Assembly: GCA_009667805.1 (NCBI GenBank)
Contig: CM019066.1
Coordinates: 4,774,001 to 4,838,000, forward strand
Direction of reading: 5' to 3'
DNA length: 64,000 bases
Source of the DNA: Leptobrachium leishanense
Taxonomy: Eukaryota > Chordata > Amphibia > Anura > Megophryidae
Under the pieces are notes generated by a model. The model saw nothing but the letters and a program-made list of their open reading frames with translations. It did not search any database and was not told the origin of the DNA. Of this stretch, positions 20,478 to 35,400 are shown in pieces (the stretch's first letter is position 1; each line of letters starts with the position of its first letter). Made by a program: the position numbers and the translations under genes.

Positions 20478-20496
20478 ATGGCGGGCGCTTTGTTTG
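20478..20496 (+). CDS. PDIA6: PDIA6 coding exon 1 (signal peptide start)
   Basis: The ATG at 20478 has a good Kozak context (cacaATGG). It encodes MAGALF plus the first base of a glycine codon, then donor GTAAGA at 20497. The exon is chosen because its phase completes exon 2, giving a hydrophobic signal sequence. Confidence 0.9.
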
Positions 20497-23400
20497 GTAA
20501 GAGACCAGCTCCATCCACGGAGGCTTCACATCCACTGGTCCTCGCCCGGGGGTAGTGATGGGCCTCCCTCTGGGCCCCCATCCTGCTTGCCGCTCACCTC
20601 TCTTTGTGTGCACAGTGTTTATATCTCTATTCTTTCTCTCCTCCTATCAGGCCGGGGAGCCCCTGCAGTTTCACCTCTGGCTCCTACATCTCTGTTTTTG
20701 CTCTCCAAATCGGTGTAGTAACCGGTGTCTGGCTCCTCCGCTTGATACAATGTGTCTGTATCCAGGTTACCTGGTGAACACCTCTCCTGTCATCACAGCT
20801 CCATGCTTCAGAGCTCAGCAGCCCTGGCCCTCCAGATGTTTCTGAACTACATTTTCCATGAGGCCTGGACAACCTAGTTAGTGACTGAGCATAATGGGAG
20901 ATGTAGTTCCAAAACCTGATGTGTCCTATGCCATGCTGAACAGAACTACAGGACGCCTTACACATGAGGGCTTTTACAGAAAGCACCGAAATTTCTGCTT
21001 TTTCTAGTTGGGCGCGCTTCACTGATTTCCATTTTGCTGACTCTGCGGTGAATTCACTATTATTCCCTGCAGGGTTGCTGCAGCGCGCCGAACTACGGAA
21101 AACAACTGAACTAATAGGGGTTTAAAATAATAGAATGTGACTAATTAATTAAAAGATCTGTTACGGAATAAAAACACCGTTTCCAAAAAAAAAATTGGGA
21201 ATCCAAATATTTTGTCTACACCGTATTTCCCTGTCAATTCGCCATTATTTGGCGAATAGACAAACTGCCATGAAATTCCTCCATACAGAGAAATTATCCT
21301 GACGGCGAGCACCTCTCCAGTAGGTGTCTTGCCCAAGGACACTTACAACGGTACATACTCGCCACCCAGGACATACCTGAAAATGAGCGAAATCTCAATG
21401 TATCCTTCCTGGTAAAATCCTTTCTCAAAAAAAAAAAAAAATTCTCGGTTTGGTACCATTCGCCACTTTCTGAATAACCCTTTTTAGGGTAGGGTCAGAC
21501 TAACGCATTTTTCACGGAAGATGCGATAGCGGTCATATGGTGCGCAATTTCAGCCGTGATTTTTTTTTACGGATCTATAAAAAACAAATGGACCGGATGT
21601 GGTGCAGCGTCTGGTGTCTCCTAATCACGCACACACGCTGCTATGCCGACGCAGTGCACTCTGTGCGTCATCTACGTTCTCGAAAAAAATGCGTTATCTT
21701 GCGTTGTGCGGCCATACTTCGTATATTGGATGTCATTTGCTGCTGCTACGGCCGTAATAAAGTGCGGTTTGTCTGACACCCCCCCCCCCCAGCATTACTG
21801 TTCCACATTACGTCTCCTGTGGTTGTCACTGGGAATCGCTATTCCAGTCTTGCGCAAACTGGTCTTGTGGCTGGATAATAAATCCTTTTCTCTTCTGTAA
21901 AACAGCCGCAGTCTGCCACAAACTCATATTGGGGCCACCGTGCTGGTGAGACCTGCTGCGCATCCGCCTCACCTTAAGATATGGTGCGAACTCAACCTCA
22001 GTGCCGCTGCATTGCTCTACCCAATTGCTCTGCAGCAACTCCGGTATCTGTACAGCAATTGGTTGCGTGATCCGGTTGGTTTGTATTAGGGTTGCACCGA
22101 TACTAGTATCGGTGCCGATACCGGGTACTGCAGGAGTACTTGGTACTCCTGCAGTACCCCCGATATTTTCCCCGATACCGGAAGCTGGCATCCAAGGGGC
22201 TGGGGCGGCTGTTCGACGGCTCGATCGGCATTCGGACAGCCGCCCCTGGAGCTCCGCGGCATACTTACCTTCCCCGAGCGACGCCAGCAAAGTCTTCGCG
22301 CGTGCGCACGTTGAAGGACCCCAGCCGTGATCACGACATGTCTGGGGTCTGCACTTGGGGGGCATATATCCATTAGCTGGGGGCAGTATCCATGAGCTGG
22401 GGGCATTCTGTGTGTATCTCTCTATATCTCTATCGCATTTTTATATGAGGTCTGTTCTTATTGGAAAGTGGTCACATGACATAAAATAAAAAGTATCGAT
22501 ACTCGGTATTGGTGAGTACTTGAAAATAAAGTATTGGTACTCGTACTTAGTCTTAAAAAAAGTGGTATCGGTTCATCCCTAGTTTATATACTATTTTTGT
22601 TTGTTTGCATAATTAAAGTGGGCCGATCTGGATGAAGTCCAGGGCTGAATTTTTGTCCCAGTCCGGCCCTGCCCAGCAATGACATAACTTCACAGGTGAT
22701 CATCATAGAGATATCCAGAAACACTATGTAATACACAAGTCTGGCTGGCATTATATGGAGACTTCACTGGTGCCACCTGGCAGGTCTTCATAAAGCTGCC
22801 CTCCAGGAATAAGCTTTTGGTGATCCCTATTACATGGTGAAAGTCAGTCTTGGTGCCCCATACTGAACCTCTGGTCATGCCCCCCCCCCCCCCCTAGCCT
22901 TCCTGTCATTAGTTCCCTGCTTACCCTTTTCTTTTGCACCGTGGGGCTAAATCCCACTTGGTCCAGCAAGGAATGAAGTATCCCATGAGGGAACGATCGG
23001 ACTGGTCAGTGCTCTGACTGGCCACAGGTGACGTGGCCCACCAGGAAATTTCCTGGTGGGGCCAATCCTTGGCGGCACAAAGAGGCCCATAAACCTGGTG
23101 ACCGTTTTAATATGCTGCCTCCAGGTTTGGCAGAGCCCAGGTCCTTGAACAAATCACAATCTTTAACCTCCTGGGTGGTGGGAATTGCAACCTACAGAAT
23201 ATGTTGGATCCTGGGATCTGAAAAGTACCAGCTTCACAAAGTTACGGTTCTTTGTTCCCACATGGGACTGGGACCTAGGGAATAAAATCTTCTATAGACT
23301 TTATCAACCGCTTATACACAATATGGATTGGTGACACCTCAGACTTCCTGCTGTTAATGGGCCTTTTCTGATGTAAAACTTGCTTATTTGGCTTGAAATA

Positions 23401-26400
23401 TCCAGTTTTGTATAACTTTTTTGTGTGGCTTATGTATTATTCTTTTTCTATTCTAGGAGCTGTGGTCTGCACCTTGTTGGTCGCTGCAAACTGTTTTTAC
23501 TCGGCCAACGATGATGTGGTCGAGTTAACACCCTCAAATTTCAACCGCGAGGTCCTGCAAAGTGACAGCTTGTGGCTGGTGGAGTTCTACGCACCCTGGT
23601 GAGAATTTGTCCTAATGAAATGCACGATAAAAAAAAACATTAAAGAGAAAATATTGTATTTAGGCTAGGGTCAGACTAACGCAGTATTAACGTGCGTTTA
23701 GCCGCACTAAATCACGGCCGTGCTAGCAACAAATGACGTCCAATGCCGGGCAGCATACGAAGAACGGCCGCGCAAAAGTGGCAAACAAAAATGCCAGTGG
23801 CAAACGAATGCATCGAACGTGATACCGCTAGTACAGAGTGCGCTGCGTCCGCTAGCGGCATGTGTGCGTGATTAGGAGACGTCAGACGCTGCTCATGTCC
23901 GGCCAACATAACGTCCAGACACAAAAAGAGTTTTATTGATTCGTACAAAATCACGGACGAAAATGCGCATCGTATGACGCTATTGCGTATTTCGTGGAAA
24001 AAATACGTCCCTTAGTTTGAACGCACTTTTTCACGGACAACGCGAAAAATGCGTTCGTCTGACCCTAGCCTAAAGCGGCAACATATTCCACAGCGCTGTA
24101 TAATGGATGGGACAAAACAAACATAAAAAATGTTATAAGTTTCAAACACAGAATGATGGGGAAAGGGGACCCTGCTCCGGTGAGCTTGCAATCAAGAGGA
24201 TTGGGGTGACACAGTGGTGAGGGTAATCTTCATGTTATTGTAACAGACAGGACAGCTGGCGGGGGCAGCCATCGCTTATTCTTGACTTTCAGTTCAGGGT
24301 TGTGGGTGGCATCATCACACTCAGATTTACTTCTATGTTTTGTAATTTTTGTCTCCGGTTCCTGTTATAATGCGCTACGGAAATGTTTGGCGCTATATAA
24401 ATGATAGGACGTTAACCCTTTTAGACACGTAATGACGTGTGTTTATATATAATTTTTTTTTTTTTTTCCTTCTCCCTTTTTTAATGATGAATAATGTTCA
24501 GCACTTTTTAAATCTGCCGGCCAATTAGAAACAACCTAGTGTCACTTTGCTTATTAAGGGTTGCGACTTTGAGCTTCAAGAGCTGAAGTGTAGAATTGCA
24601 ATACAAACTCTTTCCACGTTGGCATTCTTGTAGCCACTTCATTTAACAATGCCAACGCAAAGTGGTCCGCAGAAGCACTTTCCCTATTACGGCCGCCCTT
24701 TCTATTCATAAATGGACAAACGTCATACAGCTTAGGCTAGGGTCAGACTGAGGCAGTGCGAACGCGCGTTCTGGCGCACATAATCACGGCCGCACTAGCA
24801 GCAGATGACGGGCAATGACAGCCAATATACGAAGTACGGTCGCACAAAAGTCCGGCCGCGCAACGCAAGTGGAAAATGAACGCATTTTTTCGAGAACGCA
24901 GAACCGCTGGTACTGACGTACAGAGTGCGCTGCGGCCGCATAGCAGCGTGTGTGCGTGATTAGGAGATGTCAGACGCTGCTAGTGTGCGGCCAACATAAC
25001 GTTCAAACAGCCGGATTTCCCTAGACTTCTTTTTACCCCATCGTCATGAAATACGTCCAGAATTGCGCATCGTCTGACCACTTAAGCGTATTCCGTGAAA
25101 AAATGCGTGCGCACGCATCGACGTACATTTTGACGGTGGCCGCAGAAAATGCGCTCATCTGTCCCTAGCCTAAATGCCACTTAATCAACGGACATTTATC
25201 ATGGTGCCCATATTTGCCCCGCTTCTGATGGGCTGCATAGTCTGCACTTCCACTTAGCATTTTTACCAACTGTCTGAAACCAAATGAATGTTCATTTTCA
25301 TTCTGTTTTTTATTTTTGTGTTTTAAGGTGTGGCCACTGCAAGACTTTGACCGCAGAATGGAAGAAAACTGCGACTGCTCTAAAGGTGATTAATTCCCTC
25401 TTATTTTAATGAGTGATACAATTCACGCACATGGTCTCACGTTTATAACGCAAAAGTTTTCAGTCTCCAACATAGACCTAACTGACATGGTATGTTTTAA
25501 CCCCTTCACTATCATGGTTGAGTATATTGTATCTTCAAAAGCTCCTGCAGGAGCCCAGCATCTAGTAATCCTGATCTGATCATATTCTGACGGAATGGTG
25601 TGCACTGCAAATGAAACTTGTTTGCAAATTTCTGTGTTTTAAAATACTTTTAAGGTCTCTCTAAAATATTGTTACATAGGCTGGGGAAAAAAATCGTGCA
25701 TCCATCGAGTTCAGCCTTTCACACATCACCTACTGCTGTTGCTCCAAAAGGTAGAAAAACCCCAGTCTGAAATGCTCGCCAAAAAATTCCTTGACACCGG
25801 ATGCCGTCTGATCCAAGGAGAAATCTAACGGCTTTCACCACATATTAAATATTATGACCCTTAATATTCTGTGTCTGCAGGAAGTCATCCAGCCGTTGTT
25901 TGAAAGTCTGTACAGTCTCTGACCCAACCACCTCAACAGGCAGAGAATTCCACAGCTTTATTATTCTCAATGTAAAATAACCTTTCCTATGCTTTAGGCT
26001 GAATTTCCTTTCGTCCAGTGTAAATGGTGACCTCGTGTCCTGTGTATAGTCCTGTTAATGAATAGGTTTCCAGACAATGGTTGATAATGGCCCCCGTATA
26101 TATTTATATAAAGGTATCAGATCCCCTCTAAGGCGCCGTTTCTCTAAACTAAACAGGTTTAAGCTTGTTAGTCTTTCCTCATAATTTAACCCTTCCATTC
26201 CCCTTATTAATTTAGTCGCCTGTCAGATTAATTTTTACTTTATTTTCCATAAAGCCACTGGGTCTTGGCAGGGGGTGTTATGGAAAGCTTTGTAATGAAG
26301 TTCAGATGAGTTTTTCTAACACCTATTGCTCATTCCTTACCAGAAATATTCCCACATAAACCCCATTGTGTTAAAGCCCTCCAGATGCTTTGTTTTGCCA

Positions 26401-29400
26401 GCAGTAATCCAAGGGTGAGGTGCTGTGTGCTTTTTGTTTCTTTTCTTTTAAATGAACACACAATTTTCCATTTGAAACATGAACTTTTAAGGACTGTTGT
26501 ATTTCCCTCCCACATAACAATAGTTCAGTGATTTTTAGGAACTCGTTGGCTTCTTTTTCATGATCTCCCTAAATTTTTATACATATTTTTTTTTCCCTAC
26601 AGGGTATTGTGAAAGTAGGCGCCGTTGATGCTGACCAACATCAGTCCTTGGGAGGACAGTATGGCATTAGAGGCTTTCCTACAATCAAAATATTTGGCGC
26701 GAATAAGAACAAACCTGACGATTATCAGGGTAATTTGCTAAACCTTTTGTGTTTTTGCCTTTCTTAAAAATTCTGGTACAGGTTGGGCACCCCCAATTCT
26801 AAAACCCAGAAGACTCCAAAAACCTGAATTCAGAGGCTGCTGGATTAAGGATGCTCCAGACAGGTCCTGGCACTCGGAAACAGGGAACACACTAGCAGAC
26901 TCTGGGCAACCCCAACATGTGACCTACTGTTTGGCGTAACATCTCCACAAAAACAACCTGCTCAGCGCTCACAATGTGTACACATGCTGGTGACTAAAAC
27001 ATGAAGGGAATTGCGGCTTCCCTGCCACAATCTCCTTCCTCTCAGACATCAGATTCTGAAGCCTGTAATGCTGTTTCCAAGCCTTCCTGGTGAGGGGTGC
27101 TCAAAGTTTAACCCTTCACTGCCAGGATTGAGAACTACTTCAAAGGCACCATTGGGTCCCAATATAGAATTATCTCGATCTGCAGGTCAAAAACAGATTA
27201 GTTTGCTTTTGGGCTGCAGAAGGTGCCCCCAAAGTCTTAGCCCTCTGGGCATAATGCCGAGGTGTTAAAACTGTCTAAATCCGATGAATGCCCTGACATC
27301 AAGCTTTCGGCAGCTGATGCAGGGAACAACAAAATGCGGCTCAAACTGCAGTAACTCCATTTGGCTGGTAGAAGGCGCCATCTGTCTGCCAAATAGGTTA
27401 TCACTGTAAGGAATGCATTGAGAATATTCCCAAATATTTCTTATTGTATAAATGTTTTCAAAAACTACTGGTTCCTGGCAACTTTTTTTTTTTAAATTTG
27501 TAGTGAAGGGATTAATTCCAAACTTGTGTTCCCTTCCCAGATAAGGCTAGGGTCAGACGAAAGTATTTTTCCCCGCGAACGTGAAAGTGCATCTGAACGC
27601 ATTGACGTCTTTCTTCACGGAATGCGCAAAAACGTTCAGACAACACGCATTTTCGGGCGTGATTTTGTACGGATCGTCAATAAAACTCTTTTTGCGTCTG
27701 GACGTTATGTAGGCTGGACGTTAGCAGTGTCTGACGTCTCCTAATCACGCAAACACGCCGCTATGCCGCAGCTGCGCACTCAGTACGTCAGTACTAGCGG
27801 TTCAGCGTTCTCAGAAAAAATGCGTTCAAATTCCACTTGCGTTGCACGGCCGGATTTCTGTGCGGCCGTACATCGTATATTGGCCGTCATTGTCTGTCAT
27901 CTGCTGCTAGTGCGCCAGAACGCACGTTAAAAGTGCGCTGGTCTGACCCCAGCCTAAAAGGGGCTATAGATGTCTGTAGAACTCCCTTTTCTGCCCTCCA
28001 TGCTATAAATCAGTGGTGTCAAACCTTGGCCCTCCAGATGTTTTGGATGTACATGGCCTTGTTGAACCGATTGAGTGGCTGAGCATCATGGGGGATGCAA
28101 TTCTTTTTTTTCTTTGTTCCATATTTACTAGGGATGCACCGATACCACTTTTTTTAAGTACGAGTACTGATGCTTTTTTTTTTTTTTTCCCAAGTACTCA
28201 CCAATACCGAGTACCGATGCTTTTATGTCATGTGCTACTAAAATGGTGTACGGCTTGAAGGAGAAAAGTTACCAGGAAAGGCTTAATGATCTGAACATGT
28301 GCAGCTTGGAAAAAAGACGAGACAGAGGAGATATGATAGAAACATTTAAATACGTAAAGGGAATCCACAAGGAAGAGGAAGGGAGTATATTTAAAAGGAA
28401 ACAAAGTAGCAAAACAAGAGGACATAGTCTTAGATTAGAGGGGCAAAGGTTTAAAAGTAACATCAGGAAGCCTTATTTTACTGAGAGGGTGGTGGATACA
28501 TGGAACAGTCTTCCAGTAGAAGTGGTAGAGGCCAAAACAGTAATTGAATTTAAGCAAGCATGGGATAGGCATAAGGCTATCCTAAATAAAAGATAAATCC
28601 AGGTAAAGTATCCATGTAATTGGGCAGACTAGATGGGCCGAAAGGTTCTTATCTGCCGACATTTTTCTATGTGACCACTTTCCAATAAGAACAGACCTCA
28701 TATAAAAATGCCCCCAGCTCACATGTATATATTCCCCCAAGATATATATATATATATATATTCCCCCCCCCCCCCCGACCAGACATGGGGCGGCTGTTCG
28801 AATGCGCTATCGGCATTCGGACAGCCGCCCCTGGAGCTCTCCGCGGCATACTTACCTTCCCCGAGCGACGCTGGCAAAGTTTCTGCACTTCCGCATGTTG
28901 AAGGACCCCAGCTGCGATAACGTGGGAGTCCCGGTATCGGGACTCGGGTGCTCCACGAGTACCAAGTACTCCTGCAGGACCCGGTATCTGTGCAACCCTA
29001 ATACTTGCACCAGAATATAGAACCCAGCACAGCTGGTTCACATTATAGGAAGATCATCTAGAAGCATCCATGGTCAGGCCACTTTCTATAAGATGCCCCC
29101 AGCACCGTGACACAAATATCCTTCCATTTGATTCCACTCTCCATTCACTGTCATATCACAGAAACGAGGGCACTGCTGTCATATTGTGACATGCTGTGAT
29201 TGTTTGCCTGCCCCGTGTATTTTGAAATTCCGTTTATACAAATATATCCAAACCTTTTCCATGTTGCGGAACTTGGCCCATATCACATTCTACTATACAG
29301 CCTTTCTGCATGCAGTCTGGGCACATGTTACTTTAACAATGGTGTATTTTCCAAAGCATGGAAAGAAAATGCAGTACATGACACGTTCAGGCCTAAAATA

Positions 29401-32400
29401 ACAGGCCAGGCCCCAATCTGTTGCCGGAAGTTTAGTTCTGGCGCTTGTGGCTGCTAACTAGCTTTTTAAAGCTCCCATACTTTATGTATGAGCCGTTAAC
29501 AGCTCAATATGAGAACATCGAGTCCTTCAAACATATCCGGCTGCTCTCGGCCTGAGCCGGAAATCTTTGCAGAATGCTGGTTCTCAAACTGGTGTGACGT
29601 GGTTTTCCTTTGGACCCTGAAACATGCCTAAAATTTCTAGCTTTCCTCTAATATCATGGAAGAGGTTTGCAAGATCCACAACTTCCTGTGTCCAATACCA
29701 GAGAAAGCTTCGGAGCAAATGGTGTCATTCCCCCACTCTCTGCTTAGAGTTGCGCTTGGCACCATGGAGTCCTGTGAACTTCAGGAGCAAATGCCATCGG
29801 TGAAGCTGCTGCCGGTATGCTAATTTCCCCAAATTATTATGACTTGTCACAATACAACAGATATCGTCCCACGGGCATATTGTGTTTTTTTTTTTTTGTT
29901 TTTTTTTTGCCCCTCCCTTTTCAGCTGCACGTTACCAGAAACGGCAGAATATGACCTCTGACCTGAGGGTGGAATCTTCACTGCCATAAACCTTCACAAA
30001 CCTGATGCCTCAGCTGATTTACATATAGATCTATATCTGTCTCCGTTGGATAATTAACAATCGTTAATGACTATTTGGCAGTGCATAAACGTAGACGTCC
30101 CAGAGCAAAGATGGAAATTTATGGTGTTGTTAAACAGATGTGAGCAGGACTATAAGAAGCTCCAGGCTTATTCCCGTCAACATACACTTACTGCATGAAC
30201 CTTTTTCTAGAATATTCTACGGAGATACTCCTAAACGACTAGTGTTAAGAATAATGCAATTTATTTGATCGACTGACAAACTTCAAAGAACTAGAACAAA
30301 AAAGGTCTGCGTGACTCTTCTTCATCCCAGTGGTCACTATGGCTGCATGAGGACTTGGGCTCCTTTTTCTTGTCTTCGTCACGCCCTCAACACCCTGGAA
30401 AGCATGAGTCGCACACAATACAGCAGTATGGGTACTCGGGAAGCTTCAACAAACCGCCAATTTATTCATGAGTTATCGGGCGTAAACAGCAGCAGGCCAA
30501 TCCAAACCATTCATATGCACATCTCATGGAATTTACTCAAATACAATGTTTCAAAAGCCAATCAGGCCGGTAATAAACTGTTGTCAAATGAAGGCTGCAT
30601 CCTGTTTTAACTTGAGACTCCAGCTGTTAAATGCTTCCCAAATTTAACACTTTCAAATACACATAACCCACAATACAATATGACTGTAAACACCTCATAC
30701 ATGTAACACATTGATGGAAGTTAAAGGCCCTTGACTCACGCAGGCTTCACAAATTCTCCGTTCTGGTCCTCTCTGCTCCTGTCTTTGTTCTTTCACTCTG
30801 TCACTAAGTCTGTCAGATGAGTGCACTGACGTGCCTACCAGTGTGTGTGACGCTGCAACAGGGTTGGTCGCACGCTTGAGCGTGCACGCACAAAGCCTAC
30901 CCGTCAAACTACTAGATGCGCGTTGACGGGGCTGCAAAGCCCAATCCTCCATAGGATCGAGGTTTGCAGCACTGACTGCGTCTAGTGGCAGGAATGTCCA
31001 CTCTCACGGATGTTCCTTCCACTCTGAAGTGCGCTCGTCTGACCCCCGGCCTAATTAATGGTATCACTAGATAAACCTTCCCGAACTCTCTCTAATATTG
31101 CCTTTTAACCTGATTGGATGAACAGATTCGGCTTGGACAAAAAAAATCACTTTTAATGACTCCGTTGATTCATTACTGAAGGGATTGCTTATTCCAAACT
31201 GTAAACCCCCCCCCCCAGCATACAGTGCATGTATTAAAGTCTGTGGTTGGGTGCCGCCCTGTACCTTGTTGGCTGGGTCACGTTGCTTAATGGCAAAATT
31301 GTGTTGGCCCTGTGTTCTTGTGTTGTACACCAAGAAGTAACCAGAACTCTTGACTTGCCGTGCTTAGATAAAACCAATATAGTTGTACATTTTAGTCTGC
31401 GAAACACTGACCTGTACCTCCTGTCCTGTGTAGGAGGAAGAACTAGCGCAGCGATCGTGGATGGTGCTATCAATGCCCTCCGATCCCTTGCGAAGGACCG
31501 GCTTAACGGAAGAGGTGGTGGTGGTTCGGAGTCTGAAAGACAGGTAAGTGTCAGACCAGAGACCTCTGCTGTTGACGTGCATCGCCTTTTTGTTTGTTCG
31601 TCCTGTGTAACGGATATTGTGTACAGGTCACATACAGTGCACGGCTCAAAGACCAATATTCCTTCAACGGGGATAATCCTGAGGAGGGAAGCCCCCTTGT
31701 GTTTTATGAGATTTTATATTGCATATCTGCAAGTCCAATAGCTTTAAAGGGCCACTACCACCAAAAAATGAAATGTCCTTATTGTGTTTCAAAAAAATAT
31801 TTTGCTCTGGGTGCATTCATTTTGTGTCCTAAACCAGCAAATCAGATCAACTGTGCTGTGCTTCAGATTTATTATTTATTTATACAGCACCAGCATATTC
31901 CGCAGTGCTGTACAACTCAGGTGTGGGGAACTTTTTTTTTTTTCTGCCAAGGGCCATTTGGAGATTTAACAACTAAAAATTTTGCCCGGTGCGGTAACTT
32001 GTGTCACCACCCCCCCCCCCCCCAGTTGTTTTATGGAATTTTTTTTTAACTACTTACACATAAATCAGTACTCTCATACACACAGCACACATTACTGAGG
32101 TTTATTGCTGTGGAGCTCTCTCCTATGCTCACACACAAATTTTTGCCAACTGCCAGCAAGTATGGTGCCTGTTCGAAGGAAGTGAAAGCACACATGGATG
32201 TATATTGCCCCCAGCAGCTCTGGATATATTGCCCCCAGAAGCTCACATATGGATGTGTATTGCCCCAGACCAGCTCACCTGGCTCCTGCTGCCGCCACAT
32301 CTTCGGCTCCCTCTGAGCGCCTGGCGGCGTGGAGCTTGGGCGCTCACCTGGGGGATCCACGTGCCCAGCCGCGATCTTGCGAGAACTCAGCTGGTCACGT

Positions 32401-35400
32401 GGTCTCCCCCCAGGCGAGCGCCATGGCTTCGGACGCTCGCAGGGAGCCGTGGGCCGGACGTTCCCCACCCCTGCCCTATTTTTTTTTTTTTTTTTTTTCA
32501 TCCCCCTCCCTCCCTCATCCCCTCCCTCCCTCATCCCCTTCAACTTGGCTAAAGGTTTACGTGCAAAGAGCGCATGCGCGCCTATCACGTAAACCAGCCA
32601 ATCGGCAGGAGCAGTGGGCGTTCACGAGCGGCGAGCTGAAGTTCACCCCGCCTGTTCGTCTAAAAATCCACTCCCCCCTCACAGCGGCAGCTCTGGCTCC
32701 TGCGACTCTGCCGGAGCGGTGGGACATCATCGATCTTGTAGCGCGATGATGTCCCAGCTTTGCCGAGAGTTCCTAAACACGGGACGTTGCAACCCGATCG
32801 GCTGGGAGGGCCGAGTAAAGTCCTCCACATCTCTCAGGAATATCAGCCAATCGGGAAAACATGGGGGGGGGGATATGATACTTCAGGCAATATGACCACC
32901 TTAAAAAGCTGAGGTGGTCATATTGCCTGGAGTATCCCTTTTAAGGTATGGATTACTGTGTCAATCTTCAGTTACACTACTTCTGTGGCTTAGAGAATTG
33001 TATTCTGATACTTTTCCTGCAGCTATTGTCCAATTTCTTATATGCAACGCAAAATTTAACACTACACTGGTTTTGTGATACACTTAGCATTGCATAGTCA
33101 AGAACATAATTTTTTTTTTTTTTTTAATGGTATTTGCTCAATACTGCCAGAAATCCAATGTAACCCAACAGCAACAGCTTGATTTTTATTGTCGTCAAGG
33201 ATCCTTCCACTACCTGGATTTTGGAAGGAGGTAGAAGTCATTGCAATGTTATGGATGAGAGCCCGGCGGTCTCCTTTGTTAAAAGTTTGTTGTATTTTAG
33301 CGACCTACTGCTACCGGCAATACGAAGAAGCTGCGCCGCAAGCAAGGTAAAGGTGGCTCTGCCGGTGTGGTTTTTGGATCGCCACCACCTGATTGTATGT
33401 GATCACATTTTGCCACACTTCACTGCGTTAAAAGAATGTGAGACGTGACGCTGAAGAAAATGTGCCGACGATGTCGACTCTACTCTAGCTGCCTTCATTT
33501 GTAGACGTAGAGGACCAGTCTGTGGTTCCTAGAATATATTCTTTTACTCCATATGTTTTTTAAATGTTTCCTGTAGTCCAGTTGTTCTATTTTAAAGAGC
33601 TAAATTATAATCTTTCACTGCTAGACTATTCGTGTCCTCCCTTCTCTCGCGTCATGTTGACCATTCGAGGAATCTCATTAGACAGAGGCAACCTAGACTA
33701 CTTGGAGATCTATCATGAGATGTGGGAGTGAGACCTCAATCATCCCCGCTCTAGAAATCATCATAGCCCATATAAACTTTCTAGGGAGATGTTTTGGTGT
33801 GCAACAAGGTCTATGCCTCCTGCAGATTTCCACCGACCCTCTTATGTGAATTGTCGTCTTCATTCAATGACCGAACCAGTCTTGCCATTCATATGCCCCA
33901 CTCTGAGGCAAGTTTTGTCTAGGTTGCTTATGCAGCCTCTAAATATACTGTAGTGATCTGTTACCCGCCCGTCACTTCAGAACAAAATCATGGCTTCACT
34001 AGAAGCTCTGACCAAATCAGCACTAGTTTAAAAGACTTGACTGTTCCTGATATGGGATCTGCCTGTTCATTTTTATAATAAGGCCGCATCCAAGGTGATG
34101 GAGGCTGACACTTTGTTGTCCTATAAACTGGTAAAGATTTATTTACATAGAGTATCCACACTTCGACATTGAGTGCTGTAACAGAATAATAAAGTACCGT
34201 CTTGGCTTCATGCTCAAGACGTCAGTTGGAGCTCCTGTCAAGTGATCCATGTTGAACTGGTCCAACTTCAGATCCATCGATCGTCCATGTTCCAGATCAT
34301 AGAACAACCCCATTTTTAGGCATTTAATTGTTGTAAAAGTGAAACCTCTCCAAGTTCCAGAAGAGAAATTTCCAGACACAGCCATAAAATGCTAACGTTG
34401 TGATGCGCTTTGCTTCCTCCTATAACAAGATTCATTTTGAGTATATACATTGTGACATAAGTAGAGCAGTTGCTGTCTGTGCACAGTGTTATGTAGTCCT
34501 AGAATCAGCCCAGCTATTTAGGGGAGCGTGTGATCCAAAAACACAAAACCAGGCATTGAGAGAACACCTTTTTAGGGTTGGTTATTAGAATCTGCATATT
34601 TGTGTGCTTCGGGCATAAGCCTACGTAGTCACCAGAGCAGCGAGACAATAAATCCTGGGATTGTTCAAGCAAGATCATTATGTTCGCCAGACTACACCTT
34701 TGATATTATTGTGCACGCTGATCACTTTTCTAATGGGACCCATGTTCTTGATGACCCCATCAAACCTCAGAGGTGAAACACCAAGCATCAAGGTTCATTG
34801 GAGTTGCAAACAATAGTAAAATCAGTTGTTCAACTATGGTGAACATCGGCTATTCAGGAAAAAAGGTTTGGCGAAAACTGAGCTATGGTGAAGAGTGGTA
34901 CCACTGATTAAGTGTCTCAATGGTGCTGCTTCAACAGTGACGACTATATTTTGGTAATCTACGTAAATCTCCCGTACAAACTATGCTGGAAAACTCGCTA
35001 GACCTCTTCGACTGCACCACTGGTGGAAACTGTGTTAAGAAATACGCCAGTAAACTACACTGGAATTAGGCTGAAACAACTAATAGTTGACGACTATTTT
35101 CATTGTCCATTTAATCGGTATGTGTATAGCACAGAGTTAAACCTTAATAACCTCAGGCTCTACATTGGAACTGATTGGAGATGGCATATCCTTACTTGGA
35201 CCTGGAGTCCTGTGCCACCATTCCACACTCCCTGCTGCTCTCACTCGTCTGGTCCATTTGCCCAAACGACCTCCCACACTCTGATTTGGTCCCTTGCCTA
35301 AACTCACTCCCTCAACTCCGGTCCCTCCCCCAATTCATGAACTTTGTTCATGAATTTGTTTTAAGGAGACACTCTATGCACCCTGACCACGATTGCATGT

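Larger units (their letters stand above)
20200..20560 (+). promoter_or_regulatory. PDIA6: PDIA6 promoter and first exon, CpG-rich
   Basis: GC-rich stretch around the first coding exon with many CpG sites and three CCAAT motifs: 20234-20238, ATTGG at 20316-20320, and 20350-20354. No strong TATA box is placed correctly; 'tatatta' at about 20323 is a weak candidate. The composition contrasts with the AT-rich surroundings, as for a housekeeping CpG-island promoter. The transcript start cannot be fixed but probably lies at about 20370-20420. Confidence 0.65.

Noticed and set aside
29655..29822. 55-codon ORF beginning [12 protein letters not shown] within PDIA6 intron 4
   Set aside because: Short, no known motif, no splice signals that would link it to PDIA6 in phase, and no sign of a promoter.
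31234..31741. 164-codon plus-strand and 140-codon minus-strand ORFs around PDIA6 exon 5
   Set aside because: The plus-strand frame is exon 5 plus read-through into both introns; the minus-strand frame is its shadow.
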